Shown here piece after piece: positions 12,086 through 23,681 of a stretch of DNA of 64,000 nt; the first letter of the stretch is position 1; each line of letters begins with the position of its first letter. The notes under the pieces are model-generated. The model was not told where the DNA came from. It saw only the letters and a list, made by a program, of their open reading frames with translations, and ran no database searches. The stretch spans positions 35,836,055-35,900,054 of the forward strand of contig OY744613.1 in assembly GCA_963556255.1 (NCBI GenBank), read 5' to 3'. Made by a program: the position numbers and the translations under genes. This DNA is from Allolobophora icterica (lineage: Eukaryota > Annelida > Clitellata > Crassiclitellata > Lumbricidae).

Positions 12086-12889
12086 TGTAATGTAATTGAA
12101 TTAATTAATAAACATCAGAAAAAGTTAAATTCATACTCTGCTGTGTATTCATTTCTTAATGAACTCATCTTTTCTTCACCTATGAAAGCTGTTTTCTTAC
12201 AACTCTTCTGAAAAAGTGCTCTGTGCTCAATCATTGTCAATAATTAACTTCTTTTTTGGGGTGAAGCATCTGGTTTTTAATTTTGTGTTAACTTTTTGTT
12301 GCATTGTAGGAGCCGTAAAACATGAAGTTTGCCAGTAACGGACAATGAAGTCTGACTTAAATGTGCTGCAGTCTTTACAAACTCTGATGACAGAGAAAGA
12401 GAAATCAACCTAGTCTGACGAAAGCATGATCGATTGCAGCTAGGATATCACTGTAACTCTGAAGAACATGCCCCAGAATAAACTCTTATGTTGGACACAG
12501 GATTGCATTCAATCTTGAGGGAACATGTGTTCTTTTCTTGTCTGTGTCATTTCTTGTCACGAGGCGGTTAGTCGGACTTCTTTTTGGTTGACGTTAATGA
12601 CCTCTTCATCAACTTATGTTTTTGATAGCTGTAAAACTGTATTAATATGATATTAAGCGATCAACAATTCGATGGGCACTGTTAAGTTGGTGATCATTAA
12701 TTGGAATGTCTTGGTTACTTATTTTATTGCTTTGGTATTTTAATTTGTGGGCATAGTGTGCATTAAGGGGTGTAATACTTCTCTGCATATTGTGTTCTTA
12801 TAACCTCAATTTTTATATTTTACAATTAAGAAATTGAGTGATGAATTTGTGGGGTGCATACTTGAGTATATAAATTTATAAAATATTAG

Positions 12890-13591
12890 GCTGGTCAGGA
12901 AGACATCAGAGCTATAGATCTCAACCTTATCAGATGTTTATGTGAACTGAAATGCGGTAAAGCTGCAGGTTTTGATGGCATGCCATAGAACCTGAACAAC
13001 TGTTCTGTACTCACCCAATACAGTTAGGTCTTTGCTAACTTTACTATTTGCAGCAGAGTGCATTATGGATATGTACCAATGATTTTGGTTGAGGCGTAAT
13101 AATTCCTCCTGTGAAAACTAAAGATGTGATCTGTCTTGTAGCAGCTACTGTGATATAACACTTAGTGGAAATATTGCGAAGTTTGAGGTGTGTCTTTTTG
13201 AGCTGTATAGCTGTTATCTGTGTTCTTCTGGCCTTCAGTCTGGATTCATGAAGAAAACTGGTTGCGATAGAGCAATTTATACAGAACTTGAGGTCTACTG
13301 TTGAGTAAATCAAAATGTTTGTGTTTGAAAGTAATGATGAAGAATATTCCACACAGATTTTTGATAAGTTTGATACACTGGTTTAGTAGATGGTTGCAGC
13401 TGTAGGATGGATTTGTGTATTTTCTAGAATATTCAAATTAGTTTGCAGTGTCAGACAAGGAGGGGTGTTATCCCTATCCTATTTGTTGTTTTTGTGGATT
13501 ACACTGTTAATCTGATAGATAGAATGACTTCTATGTAGAAAATAATTGTTACTTGTGAATTAGAGTATCCTATATGGATATGAAGTTCGGT
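12890..13591 (+). pseudogene. Decayed LINE reverse transcriptase, upstream part
   Basis: The translation in broken frames shows LKCGKAAGFDGMP, then IIPPVKTKD, LQSGFMKKTGCDRAI and finally VRQGGVLS. These are successive RT motifs (GKA.G.DGI, .IPL.K, GF...C..A, VRQGGVLSP) in correct order over about 600 bp. Many stops are present. The element is interrupted at 13592 by a hAT insertion and resumes after 14668. Confidence 0.7.
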
Positions 13592-14668
13592 CAGGAGCGT
13601 AGCAATGGGTTGTGCAGGTTGTGCAATGCACAAGGGCCCCCGGCGGTCGGAGGGTCCCGGGCAGCGAGTAGAGTCATTTTTAGCCTAAAAGTAAATCTAC
13701 ATGTACAGCAAGTTAGCAACAGCGTACACAGTACTAAACATACTCAAATGACTCGACTCAGTAGTTTTATTGGCTGAATCTGAAGCTGGAATGTCCAAAT
13801 GCATGCAGTGTGCCATAACAAAATTCTTTATGCAGTTTTTGGACGGAAGTAGTTTTACTGGCGTACAAATATATTGATGTCATGACCGACGGCGACATGT
13901 TTAAAGTTTATAGAGTTTTTGTTGATATTTTTTACTATGCAGTATGGAACATTATTACTTTGTAGTACTTTGTGTAATTTAAATTGACAATTTCATAATG
14001 ACTGTTGCGACTCGTGAAAGATCATTTTAAAAATTGAAGTTAATCAAAACTATCTACGATGTACAATGTCAGAAGAGCGGCTGAGCGACTTGGCAATGTT
14101 GTCAATAGAAAATGAGCATGAATAGAAAGCCTGACACTTCAAAAGTGGTAGATATTTTTGCGCAAGAAAAGGCTGGCAAACGAACGTTTTAACTTTTCGG
14201 AATTTTCGGATTCTTCTTTATAAACTACCGTAGACTAAACACTTGTCTAATTTGCTAAATTGTTTCGTACTTTTTTATCAACCAAAGCAACTGTTTCACA
14301 ATTTGACAGAATTTAAGTGTGGATAATTCATTTTAGCAATCATAGCAGATGGAACAATGTTTTTTAGATTAGGCATAGGCCTAATTATCTGTAGTTCAAT
14401 TTTTTTTATGCTAGCTTGGGAAATAAAAAAAATGTTTTATAAAAATAAATCGGAGGAAATAATTAAAATGCAATTATTTTATTAATATTTAATTTTCGGT
14501 GTGATTTATAATATATTCGTATTTCTCACGGTGCAAAATATGCAAATATCGGAAAAGCGCCAAGCGATTTTGCACAGCGTTTTTTTTTTGTTTCAAATCG
14601 AAGGGGGTTCAAGGGGCCCACCATGGAAGCTCTGCACAAGGGCCCCCATAAACCTTTCTACGCCACTG
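13592..14668. mobile_element. hAT element inserted in a LINE
   Basis: Inverted tips CAGGAGCGTAGCAA and CAGTGGCGTAGAAA (complement of the right end) are flanked by perfect AGTTCGGT duplications (13584-13591 and 14669-14676). Sub-terminal ACAAGGGCCCCC occurs in inverted orientation at both ends. A remnant of a hAT transposase C-terminus lies at about 13997-14127. Confidence 0.88.
13997..14127 (+). pseudogene. hAT transposase C-terminal remnant
   Basis: The reading frame gives SEERLSDLAMLSIENEHE followed by a stop. Just upstream, in another frame, comes a broken KLKLIKT. This matches the hAT dimerisation region pattern (C.RSFSKLK.IK...R..M...RL..LA.LSIE). Frameshifts separate the two parts, so it is inactive. 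It matches the remnant at 24260-24448. Confidence 0.65.
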
Positions 14669-15190
14669 AGTTCGGTCTAACAAAATCTGTGGTGCTCAGG
14701 ATAGTTGGTGCCCATAAATATTTGTGTATGCGTTTGCCATTAGGGTTTGAGTTTGCCATGTGTTGAAAAGCAAAATACTTAGCAATTATACTGTGACAGT
14801 TGATGTGCAAATGTCATTTTGACAGCTGGAGACAGTTTAAACCATAGGCGTAGACTCTGGGAGGGCAGCCGGGGCACGTGCCCCCAAATAATTGAGATGG
14901 ACTGTACATTTAATGCAAAAAGTGTAGAATGAATAACGAAATGCCCCCAATATGTTGGACAAGTTTACGCCAGTGGTTTAAACTGAGCCTAAGTGAAATA
15001 ATTTGAAAATTTTACAAGTCTGATAATAATAGCTTTTTAAACGACACATGGATGAAATTGTTCTGTTGCATTTATTCAAAACACATTGTGAGCCACTAAT
15101 TGTATTTACATGTGAATGTATTTCATTTACCATCAGTAAGTATGCAAGGTTGACAAATGCATGGAACAGAATATTTTGAAGGTTTTTGAA
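14669..15190 (+). pseudogene. Decayed LINE reverse transcriptase, downstream part
   Basis: After the hAT element the RT frame resumes with FGLTKSVVLRI, matching the FN..KS.VLRI motif. It continues with KAKYLAIIL (K.KYLG) and a later LHVN segment. It is interrupted again by the 133-bp element at 14843-14975. Taken with 12890-13591 this is one LINE copy broken by two insertions. Confidence 0.6.
14843..14975. mobile_element. 133-bp hAT-like miniature element
   Basis: Tips CATAGGCGTAGAC and GTTTACGCCAGTG are imperfect inverted repeats, flanked by perfect GTTTAAAC duplications (14835-14842 and 14976-14983). TGCCCCCAA/ATGCCCCCAA words lie inside both ends. This is a minimal non-autonomous element. 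Confidence 0.85.
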
Positions 15191-15289
15191 AGTAAATAAC
15201 ACAATGATTGATGGGTGCTTTCATATATGTTGGTTGTTTACTGCTTCAGGCTGACTTTGATGTTAGGCAGTATTGTCCAAGTTAATGGT

Positions 15290-15612
15290 GTCATGAGAAA
15301 TGGTTCCAGACAAATGGTTCACGATCATCCAGCTTCTAGTTTGAGCTATATTTTCATCGAGAATCAGGCTTCTAGTTTGAGCTCTATTTTCATCGATCTT
15401 CCAGCCTCTAGTTTGAGCTATATTTTCATCATTGCTGATCCAGCTTCTAGTTTGAGCTATATTTTCATCGCTCATCCAGCTTCTAGTTTGATGAAAATAG
15501 AGCTCAAATGCTTTTTCGTAGTCCAATGTAAACAAAACACAACCTAGAAGCTGGAAGATTGTGAACCATTTGTCCATGAACCATTTGTCGTGAAACATTT
15601 GTTGTGGAACCG
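15290..15612. mobile_element. Foldback element with internal ~51-bp tandem repeat
   Basis: The left end (AATGGTTC, ACAAATGGTTCACGATCATC, CAGCTTCTAG) is complementary to the right end (CTAGAAGCTGGAAGATTG, TGAACCATTTGTC repeated). Between them, TCTAGTTTGAGCTATATTTTC occurs about five times at roughly 50-bp spacing (15332-15500). The last unit is followed by its own inverted copy (GATGAAAATAGAGCTCAAA). I could not find a target duplication. Confidence 0.65.
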
Positions 15613-16029
15613 TTAATCTACAGTACTAAAACTACTAAATGAACTACAAGCATTATTTGTACAACAACAAAAAGATACTTTGTGAAATCTATGATATATT
15701 GAAAAATGTTAACATTGGTGACTTAAGGATAAATGTGTATGAAAGGCATTTGCTTATCAGGTAGTTGAGCTGCTTATTTTTTATCACTGATGTGTATATT
15801 TTTTCTGTTATTTCTCCTTTGTATAGAGGGTGTTATTTTGTGTTGCTCATATGTGGTGAAATAAAGTTTATTCAAAATGGAAACTACATAAGCAGACTAC
15901 ATGTGTTTTATATGTTGTGCATATGTTGTAGATGTCCTGATTCCTTACAGAAGATGCATGCATATGGATGCTATATAGACCACAGATGGTTTACTGTTTA
16001 GCATGCAGATTGCTAAACCATTTGGTATC

Positions 16030-17335
16030 TGTATAGTATACATGTGGTGTAGATAAGCTAGTTATATATAGGAACTATATATATTGCATATGGCATGCAG
16101 ATTGGTACATCATCTGGTATCTATATAGCAAACATATGGTGTAAACCACCTAGTTACATATAGAAACTTTATAGATTCTATATAGTATGCAGATTGGTAA
16201 AGGATCTGGTATCTATATTGAATACATATGGCATAGATCAGCTAGTTACATATAGAAACGATATAGATTCTATATAGTATGCAGATTGGTAAAGGATCTG
16301 GTATCAATATGGTATACATATGGCATAGATCAGCTAGTTACATATAGAAACAATATACATTCTATATAGTATGCAGATTGGTAAAGGATCTGGTATCTAT
16401 ATTGAATACATATGGCATAGATCAGCTAGTTGCATATAGAAACAATATAGATTCTATATAGTATGCAGATTGGTAAAGGATCTGGTATCTATATGGTAAA
16501 CATATGGCATAGATCACCTGGTGCCATATGCATGACATATGGATACCATTTGAAGCCCAGATGGCTTGGACATATGCATTCAATATGGGCTGTCGGGTGC
16601 AAACCAGATGAATCTAGGGATCCCTGCCATATTGGATCGCATATGGCATACATACGTTGTAGATCAGCTAGTTATATATAGAAACAATATAGATTCTATA
16701 TAGTATGCAGATTGGTAAAGGATCTGGTATCTATATTGTATACATATGGCATAGACCAGCTAGCTACATATAGAAACAATATGGATTCTATATAGAATGC
16801 AGATTGGGAACGGATCTGGTATCTATGTGGTAAACATATGGCATAGATCATCTTGTGCCATATGTATGACGTATGGATACCATTTGAAGGCCAGAAGGCT
16901 TGGACATATGCATTCAATATGGGCTGTCGGGTGCAAACCAGATGAATCTAGGGATCCCTGCCATATTGGATCGCATATGGCATACATACTTTGTAGATCA
17001 GCTAGTTACATGTAGAAACAATATTGATTCTATATAGAATGCAGATTGGTAAGGATCTTGTATCTATATGGTAAACTTATGGCATAGATCAGCTAGTTAC
17101 ATATAGAAACAATATAGATTCTATATAGAATGCAGATTGGTAAAGATCTGGTATCTATATGGCATACATATGGTTTAGATGACGTGGTGCCATATAGATA
17201 CCATATGCTTACCATTTGAAGCCCAGATGGCTTGCACATATGCATTCAATATGGGCTGTCGGGTGCAAACCAGATGAATCTAGAGATCCCTGACATATGG
17301 CATCCCATATGAAGCCCATATGGTTTCCATATTAC
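16030..17335. repeat. ~92-bp tandem repeat with ~334-bp higher-order unit, CATATG-rich
   Basis: GCAGATTGGTAAAGGATCTGGTATC-like words recur every 92 bp or so (near 16189, 16281, 16373, 16465). From 16463 a longer block adds a second module containing GGGCTGTCGGGTGCAAACC, repeating at about 16463, 16797 and 17131. This gives a 334-bp higher-order period. CATATG and partial palindromes are very frequent. The frames inside (about 72 codons) follow the repeat and are not taken as genes. Confidence 0.88.
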
Positions 17336-17523
17336 ATTGCTGTTGGGGATGGTGCTGTGGTGGAAGTCCTTATCGGTCTATTCCGTCTGACCCCAGTCCC
17401 ATCTTTTGAGCCCGTGGTTGGAGTCCTGGATGGATCACATGATAATACCCACGCGGGGAAAGTCTATATAAAACTAGCAGAGCTACGATTGCTTAATTCG
17501 AGCTGGAAACCATGCATCATGAT

Positions 17524-18069
17524 CATGGGCGGCGATATAGGGGGGACACTCCATACATTTGTCCCCCCCCCACATTTTGAAGAAACACTCAAAAAAGGCG
17601 GATAAATGTAATTGCGCGTGAGGGTTTTCGCAGCGTTTCTGACCAGAAGAGGTAAAAGAAATTGTAAAATTATGAATTAAAGGTTTTGCAGACGAAATCG
17701 TAACAAGAAATTAGGGTCATGAGGTTATTGAGAGGGGAAGTTATTGAGAGGGGAAGAAAAAGTTGTAAAACGTGGCGAATGACTAAAAAAAGGTCATAAA
17801 CGTTTTTTCGAGATGAAATCGATATTCTGGAAAGTGGGGGGAAAAGGTGAAGAGTGTGGAAAAAAAGAGGAGTGCAAGTAAGAAAAAGTCGTAAAAGAAA
17901 TGAAGGACTAAAAAAAAGGTCATCAACTTTTTCGGAGATGAAAGGGAAATTTTTCGGAGATAAAGTGGCAGGAAATTTTTTGGGACAAGATTTTCCAAAA
18001 ACGGTCGTCGACGAGATCGTGGCCGACTTTGTCCCCCCCCCCACCTCTCAGACAAGATCGCCGCCACTG
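17524..18069. mobile_element. hAT-like family A copy 2, reversed
   Basis: It begins CATGGGCGGCGATATAG and ends CAAGATCGCCGCCACTG, the reverse of the element at 2519. Perfect ATCATGAT duplications flank it (17516-17523 and 18070-18077). The interior matches the 2.5-kb copy, including the GGGACA/TGTCCCC blocks at both ends. Confidence 0.88.
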
Positions 18070-18148
18070 ATCATGATGCATGTCCTACTCGAATTGCTGC
18101 GTGGCTGGTGATTTCATTAGGAGAGTATCTGTTTTTCTTCGTTTTCGG

Positions 18149-19051
18149 CAGTCTTGTTGTCCTCGAGACCAAGGTCTTGGTCTCCAGTGCACTCGAGTTC
18201 GTTTTTAAAAGTCTTGGTCTTGGTCTTGGTCTTGAGGTTCAAGGTCTTGGTCTTGGTCTTGGTCTTGAGGTTCAAGGTCTTGGTCTTGGTCTTGGTCTTG
18301 AGGTTCAAGGTCTTGGTCTTGGTCTCGCAAGACCAAGACCAAGACCGGCTGTTAATACGAACAGTCATTTAACAGAACTCAAGAATTCTGTATCAAGCCT
18401 GCTTGCATCATACGACCAATATCTATGGATGGATACAAGTCATGTTGGTCAGGAAAACCCATTGGCAGCAGCAACAGCTATTCTGTATCAGACGGTATGA
18501 TAAACCATGGGAAGATTTCAAAAATACTCACTATCTGTACATTTACATCCAGTGCTTGAAAAGCTGCTCTGTGTTTGCCAGCGACTTCAACACCTGTAGA
18601 ACGTATTTTTTCACATGGCGGAATTTTTATGAGGCCCCACAAGGCACGTCTTGGTAAACAAATTCTAAGCGAATTGATTTTTATAAAATACAGAAGCCAT
18701 TTGGAATAACATTTTGCATGAAGGACTTTTGTAAATACGAATTACGGAATTCTCTGCAGTCTGCATTTAAAGTCAATATGCCTGAATCATATAAAAGACT
18801 CACGTTTTCATTAAAATAGCGAATATTCCGACTTGACAATTTTTAGAAGTCTTGACCTGATTTCGATTTTTTGGGTCTTGGTCTTGGTCTTGAGGTTCAA
18901 GGTCTTGGTCTTGGTCTTGGTCTTGGTCTCGAGGTTCAAAGTCTTGGTCTTGGTCTTGGTCTCGAGGTTCAAGGTCTTGGTCTTGGTCTTGGTCTTGAGG
19001 TTCAAGGTCTTGGTCTTGGTCTTGAGGTTTAAGGTCTTGACAACAAGACTG
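18149..19051. mobile_element. hAT-like element with GGTCTT hexamer arrays
   Basis: Tips CAGTCTTGTTGTC and GACAACAAGACTG are perfect inverted repeats flanked by GTTTTCGG (18141-18148 and 19052-19059). Hexamer tracts of (GGTCTT)n with GAGGTTCAA spacers lie at 18207-18325 and 18873-19040. Both tracts read in the same orientation, unlike the tips. The unique centre (18360-18860) has no recognised protein. Confidence 0.85.
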
Positions 19052-19424
19052 GTTTTCGGTATGTTCGCTTATAGGCCTATATTTTATTATTACATTTTCA
19101 TTTATCTGTTACTTAATTTCATTTCATACATCATATTACTTAATTTCATTTCGTACATCAAATTACTTTTATTCTCTAGGTCGATTGGTTTCCTTATTTA
19201 ACAGCTAGCTTCCTTGAGCATATAATAGGCCTATAATAATTCTATGTTGGGAACGTCTTGAATTTCGACTGATTCAGATGTCAAAATAGTGACCTTTGAG
19301 GCTTTGACAACTAGACAACTAGACCAACTTCTCCCTGCACCATAGACGCGTTAGAGGTTGACAGATTATTTGATATCATCATTTATTTTAATTCTTAATT
19401 TTAGTATACCTAATCAACGTTGGG

Positions 19425-19692
19425 GGTGCTCGATAGGGTAGTGGTTAACGTGCTGGACTGTCAACTGAGGAGTGATCTGGGGTTAAAGTCTCCGCCAGGG
19501 CAGAAATTTGGTTTGAGATTTCTGCTCCACCTGCACCCGCTAGCAAACTCAAATATAACAAATACACTGACCGTAGGAAGATGAGATGAGGGAGAGGTCG
19601 AGCCACTCGCCCTCATATGCCGAGGCTAAGCAAATGAAGTTGCTAACACTTCATACCTATGGCTAACTTAAAAGACTGCTCTCCTTCTATAA
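19425..19692 (+). mobile_element. tRNA-derived SINE, family S1 copy 2
   Basis: It starts GGTGCTCGATAGGGTAGTGG with an A-box-like TAGTGGTTAACG and a weak B-box (GGTTAAAGTCTCC, 19481-19493). The downstream body matches copy 1 at 11306-11565 (GAGATTTCTGCTCCACCTG, GATGAGGGAGAGG, AATGAAGTTGCTAACA, GACTGCTCTCCTTCTATA). Confidence 0.75.
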
Positions 19693-21490
19693 AAGTAACG
19701 TCAATTTCGTTGATCTATATTACTTTGGCACATCGCGTGCTCCCGTAATAGTAGGCTTAATACGCTTTGATTAGCAATTCATTATTATGGGATTGCGCAG
19801 CATAGGATACACTGAGTACACTCCTAGCATTTTCAAGTTTAAAACTTGCAAAAACTCTGACAATCCTTTGTCATATTTTCTTCTAAAAAAAAGGCAGACA
19901 CTCGATCCAGCGCTGATGGACAAGGGATACGGATGAATCGAGGCTACGCATCCTTTCCGAGGCTTCTAAATTTGCTTCCTGGCATTAATCTATCGCAACC
20001 GACATCATTTGAAATCAATGCACCGATTCGTTCCAGTCGGCTGGTGGTCGTCACGCAACATTTGTGCCACCGCCGCCGCCGACGACGACGTGAGCGCGTG
20101 ATCTGACGCTGACTGACATAGATTGCGTTCATTGACAACGACAATCGGTCTTCCATAGACTCTGATCAGGCTTATAGATTGGGCCACATAGTTACAAGCA
20201 CAACACGCACTTTGGTCATACAAGCAGAAGCCAGGTGCACATTTTAGTCTTTTTTATCCTGGCTATACTAGCATGAAAATTATGCACGCTTACCTTTGTC
20301 CAGGGCATGTGCGAATGGTTAAGGCATCTGTCCGGAGAGCAGGAGTCGAAGGGGAGGAAGAGTAGGGGAGACGGAGGCACACATACCGACTGAGACGCAG
20401 TCCTCCATTCACGTTGATTTCAAGATCGCCTGATGGTTTGTGCAGTGGTGCACTGCAAAGGAAACGCATTTGTGTGCGTCTATAATAGCGTGCATTTTAC
20501 CTGCGTGTTAATTATATTCTTCCCATGCACATTTAATGTCAAACTCCAAATATGAAATACTGATGCATGCATAGTTTCATTCGTTTAGGCATCGTAATCT
20601 CTCATGAGAAAATTGTAACGGAAATCATAATTGTAATTAGAATTTTAAGTGTCCGTTCAAGGAAAAACAAAAACTGCTCTTGCCTAATTTGCCTAAGTTA
20701 AATGTCATTAAGAACAGAAATTTCATCAGTTGTCCTATGCAAAAGAATGCATATAATGCATTAGAATGCGTTTCTTAAAAAGAACGAGAGACGTCACCAT
20801 TGCAAACACGTGGAGCCTAATCACCGGATTCTCATCCATAGTTGACAGCTAACATCATGTTCAGCTGCTTCGATAGTGCGGACCGAAGATAAATAAATCT
20901 AGATAGGCCTACATCTGTGTATTTTCCCTTTCTCGTAGTTTGTCTGCAGGTTTTCGTATTTGCAATAGGAATGTCTCAGGCTTGAGTCAGACTACAGATT
21001 AAACTATTACAGAACCGGATTCAGAATAAATGCTGAAAGATAGCTCGTGTCTTTTCAAATAGGGTTACTTGATTATATCTCAAGAGCAATATACGCAGGA
21101 CTATTTCAGTTACATGAGTGTGTTTACAGGCCACATGAGCCGCAGAAACTCACTCAAATGGCCTCTCATGAAAAGAAAAGGCGGAATACTATGGAAACAA
21201 TGGCGATGACGTATAGTGCAACTGGCTGCCACTTTATCTGAAGCACTTCATCTGAAGGACCGAAGACCCGTCGATGTAATTGACGGTCGAACCAATTCAA
21301 TCAGAATTAGTAGTCCTATAGATGATGACATGGCGTCCGTCGGCTGCATGCACTCCAGAGGCCACCCCTCTCCTCCCCTTCTTCCCTTCTGTGCGCCAAC
21401 CACTCGTTTGCCGCTGTCTCTCTTACATCATTTGACGCTTTATAGTGTTCCAAATGAAGATTCATTACACATCGTTTCTTCCCTCTTCTT
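19693..21490. other. Mostly unrecognised; weak tRNA-like SINE head near 20305
   Basis: No gene is seen. At 20305-20345 GCATGTGCGAATGGTTAAGGCATCTG resembles a Ser/Leu-type tRNA 5' half, but no convincing B-box or acceptor pairing follows, so I call it at most a degraded SINE head. The rest holds only short frames. Confidence 0.4.
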
Positions 21491-21504
21491 CATCCTCCTT
21501 CACC

Positions 21505-21616
21505 ACCACCACCACCTCCTCCTCCTCCTCCTCCTCCTCCTCCTCCTCCTCCTCCTCCTCCTCCTCCTCCTCCTCCTCCTCCTCCTCCTCCTCCTCCTCC
21601 TCCTCCTCCTCCTCCT
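21505..21616. repeat. (CTC)n microsatellite
   Basis: About 37 perfect triplets. Poly-Ser, poly-Leu and poly-Gly frames come from the repeat. Confidence 0.97.
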
Positions 21617-21934
21617 GTATCCCATGTACCCGTGTCCCTTCGGTCTCCCGTTCTCCTTCCTTTCGTTTGCCAGGACGTAGGGCCTACTCGAATACGATTG
21701 TCACGTGTTCCAATCCGCAGTTTATTAAAGAGGATGTCATCCATTTCCATTCAGCTTTCCCAAGATGATCATCTGCTCTGCATAAGATGAGAAAGATTAA
21801 AAAAAGATACAGGAGAAAGAGAAAGAAAAGGACCAGAAAATCGAAGAATATAGAAGAAAGAGAGGAAGAAACGAGAATTGTAAAAGGAAGAAAGAGAAGA
21901 GAAAGGGTAATCATTGCAGAGCGCTGAGAGAGGG

Positions 21935-22173
<239 letters not shown>

Positions 22174-22175
<2 letters not shown>

Positions 22176-22446
22176 GGAGGGGCAAGGGGAGGGGCCTTCC
22201 CTGGAATTTGCAAATATTTTATAAAAATAAAAACTTTAGATTATTATAATTATTACAACAGTCTCGACACGATTTCAATGCTTATAATAAAAGCACTTAA
22301 TTATTTTTAGGTAAGTCCTTCACCATTATTAATTTTTAAAGTTGTCACCTGTTCTGTGTTCATGAATAGCTACTATCGAAAAACGTCAATTTGCTCCCCC
22401 CGTTTAAAATTTTTGCCACCCCACAAAATTCTGCGGACGCCCATGT
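22174..22446. mobile_element. Family B element, left end lost
   Basis: The sequence from CGGAGGGGCAAGG through TTTTATAAAAATAAA, ATTATTACAACAGTC and CGACACGATTTTCA-like words to GCGGACGCCCATG at the right end matches 52490-52767 in the same orientation. The left terminal CATGGGCGTC present in the other copy is replaced here by the GA array. Confidence 0.7.
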
Positions 22447-23361
22447 GTAGGCCTACTAATGATATGACAGAAAGAGAATGATCAGTATAAAGACTTCTGT
22501 CTCCCAAAAGTATTCGGATTTTTTTACGAAGACAAAGAATTAATCCATTACCTATGCCACATAATGGCTGTCTTTCTGGAAGGTGTTGGAAGGTATAGGG
22601 GCCTACGGCATGTGAAACAATGGACTTTGAAATTGATTATAATCCAGAATCTCTACCTTATTTAATAACTCAATCTAAGTTAAGTGACACAGTCAGAAGC
22701 TTAAACTCGTCAAATAACCAAGCAGAACTGCTGGGTTCTTGGCTCCAAGAACTGCTGCACAAAGAACTTAAATTTTTGTTTCGCATCCGTTAAGAAGTTT
22801 CACGTAGGTTTTTGATGAAGATGATAGTTAGTGCTTCTGCAAAAATGTATCGAAGGAGTGTTTCGCACACTCGGTCGACAACTAAAGCGGGTGTTTATCG
22901 ATTCATCGATATTAAGCCTGAAGGCTGAAGGCATAATGGTAATGTTTGTCCATCAATACCAGTGTTCACGTGAAAGAGACATATGCTGTTATGGGTCTAT
23001 TGTTAAAATCCATACATAAGATCAGTAGAGCAAGCATAGCAGGAACATAATGTGATGATATGAAAGTTGGAGCATTTCTTCTTAATTTGCAGCTTGAATA
23101 TACCAAGTACTACTGCTTTATTTGTAAGTGCACGGTGACTGCAGAGATTATCATTTAAGCCTGTGTCAAATAGAACTTGCCACTCTGCAAACGAGTGTTG
23201 CCAGGCCAAAATATCATAGACCACTTGTTGATTCCAAGAAGGTTTTCCAGCCACATCTTAACATCAATTTCGGTCTAATGAACAACTTTGTAAGGCAATG
23301 AACAAAGAGGACGAGGGATTAAAATACTTACGATTGAAGTTTCAAGTATAATAATAATAGA

Positions 23362-23393
<32 letters not shown>

Positions 23394-23530
23394 TGATAAT
23401 AATTATAATAATAAATTATTATTTTTTTAAGCACCCGAGGTAGTTCTCTTCCCTCAGGCTAAGAAACTATGTCCGAAGACTGTGCGGTTGGGTGTCTGGA
23501 ACGAATCACTCGACAAGATCATGCTGCTCG
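22447..23530. other. Non-coding stretch with an AAT run
   Basis: No recognised gene. An AAT/AATA run lies at 23348-23412. Short frames of up to 83 codons have no domain signal. Confidence 0.45.
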
Positions 23531-23533
23531 AAG

Positions 23534-23645
<112 letters not shown>

Positions 23646-23681
23646 GGCCTATTAACTGTTTGCTAAGTAATTATATGTAGC

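Noticed and set aside
16463..17015. Two similar 72-codon frames
   Set aside because: They arise from the 334-bp higher-order repeat and carry no domain.
18108..18500. 130-codon Gly/Leu-rich frame
   Set aside because: It reads the GGTCTT hexamer array of a hAT-like element.
20301..20410. tRNA gene candidate
   Set aside because: Only the 5' half resembles a tRNA; no pairing acceptor stem or clear B-box.
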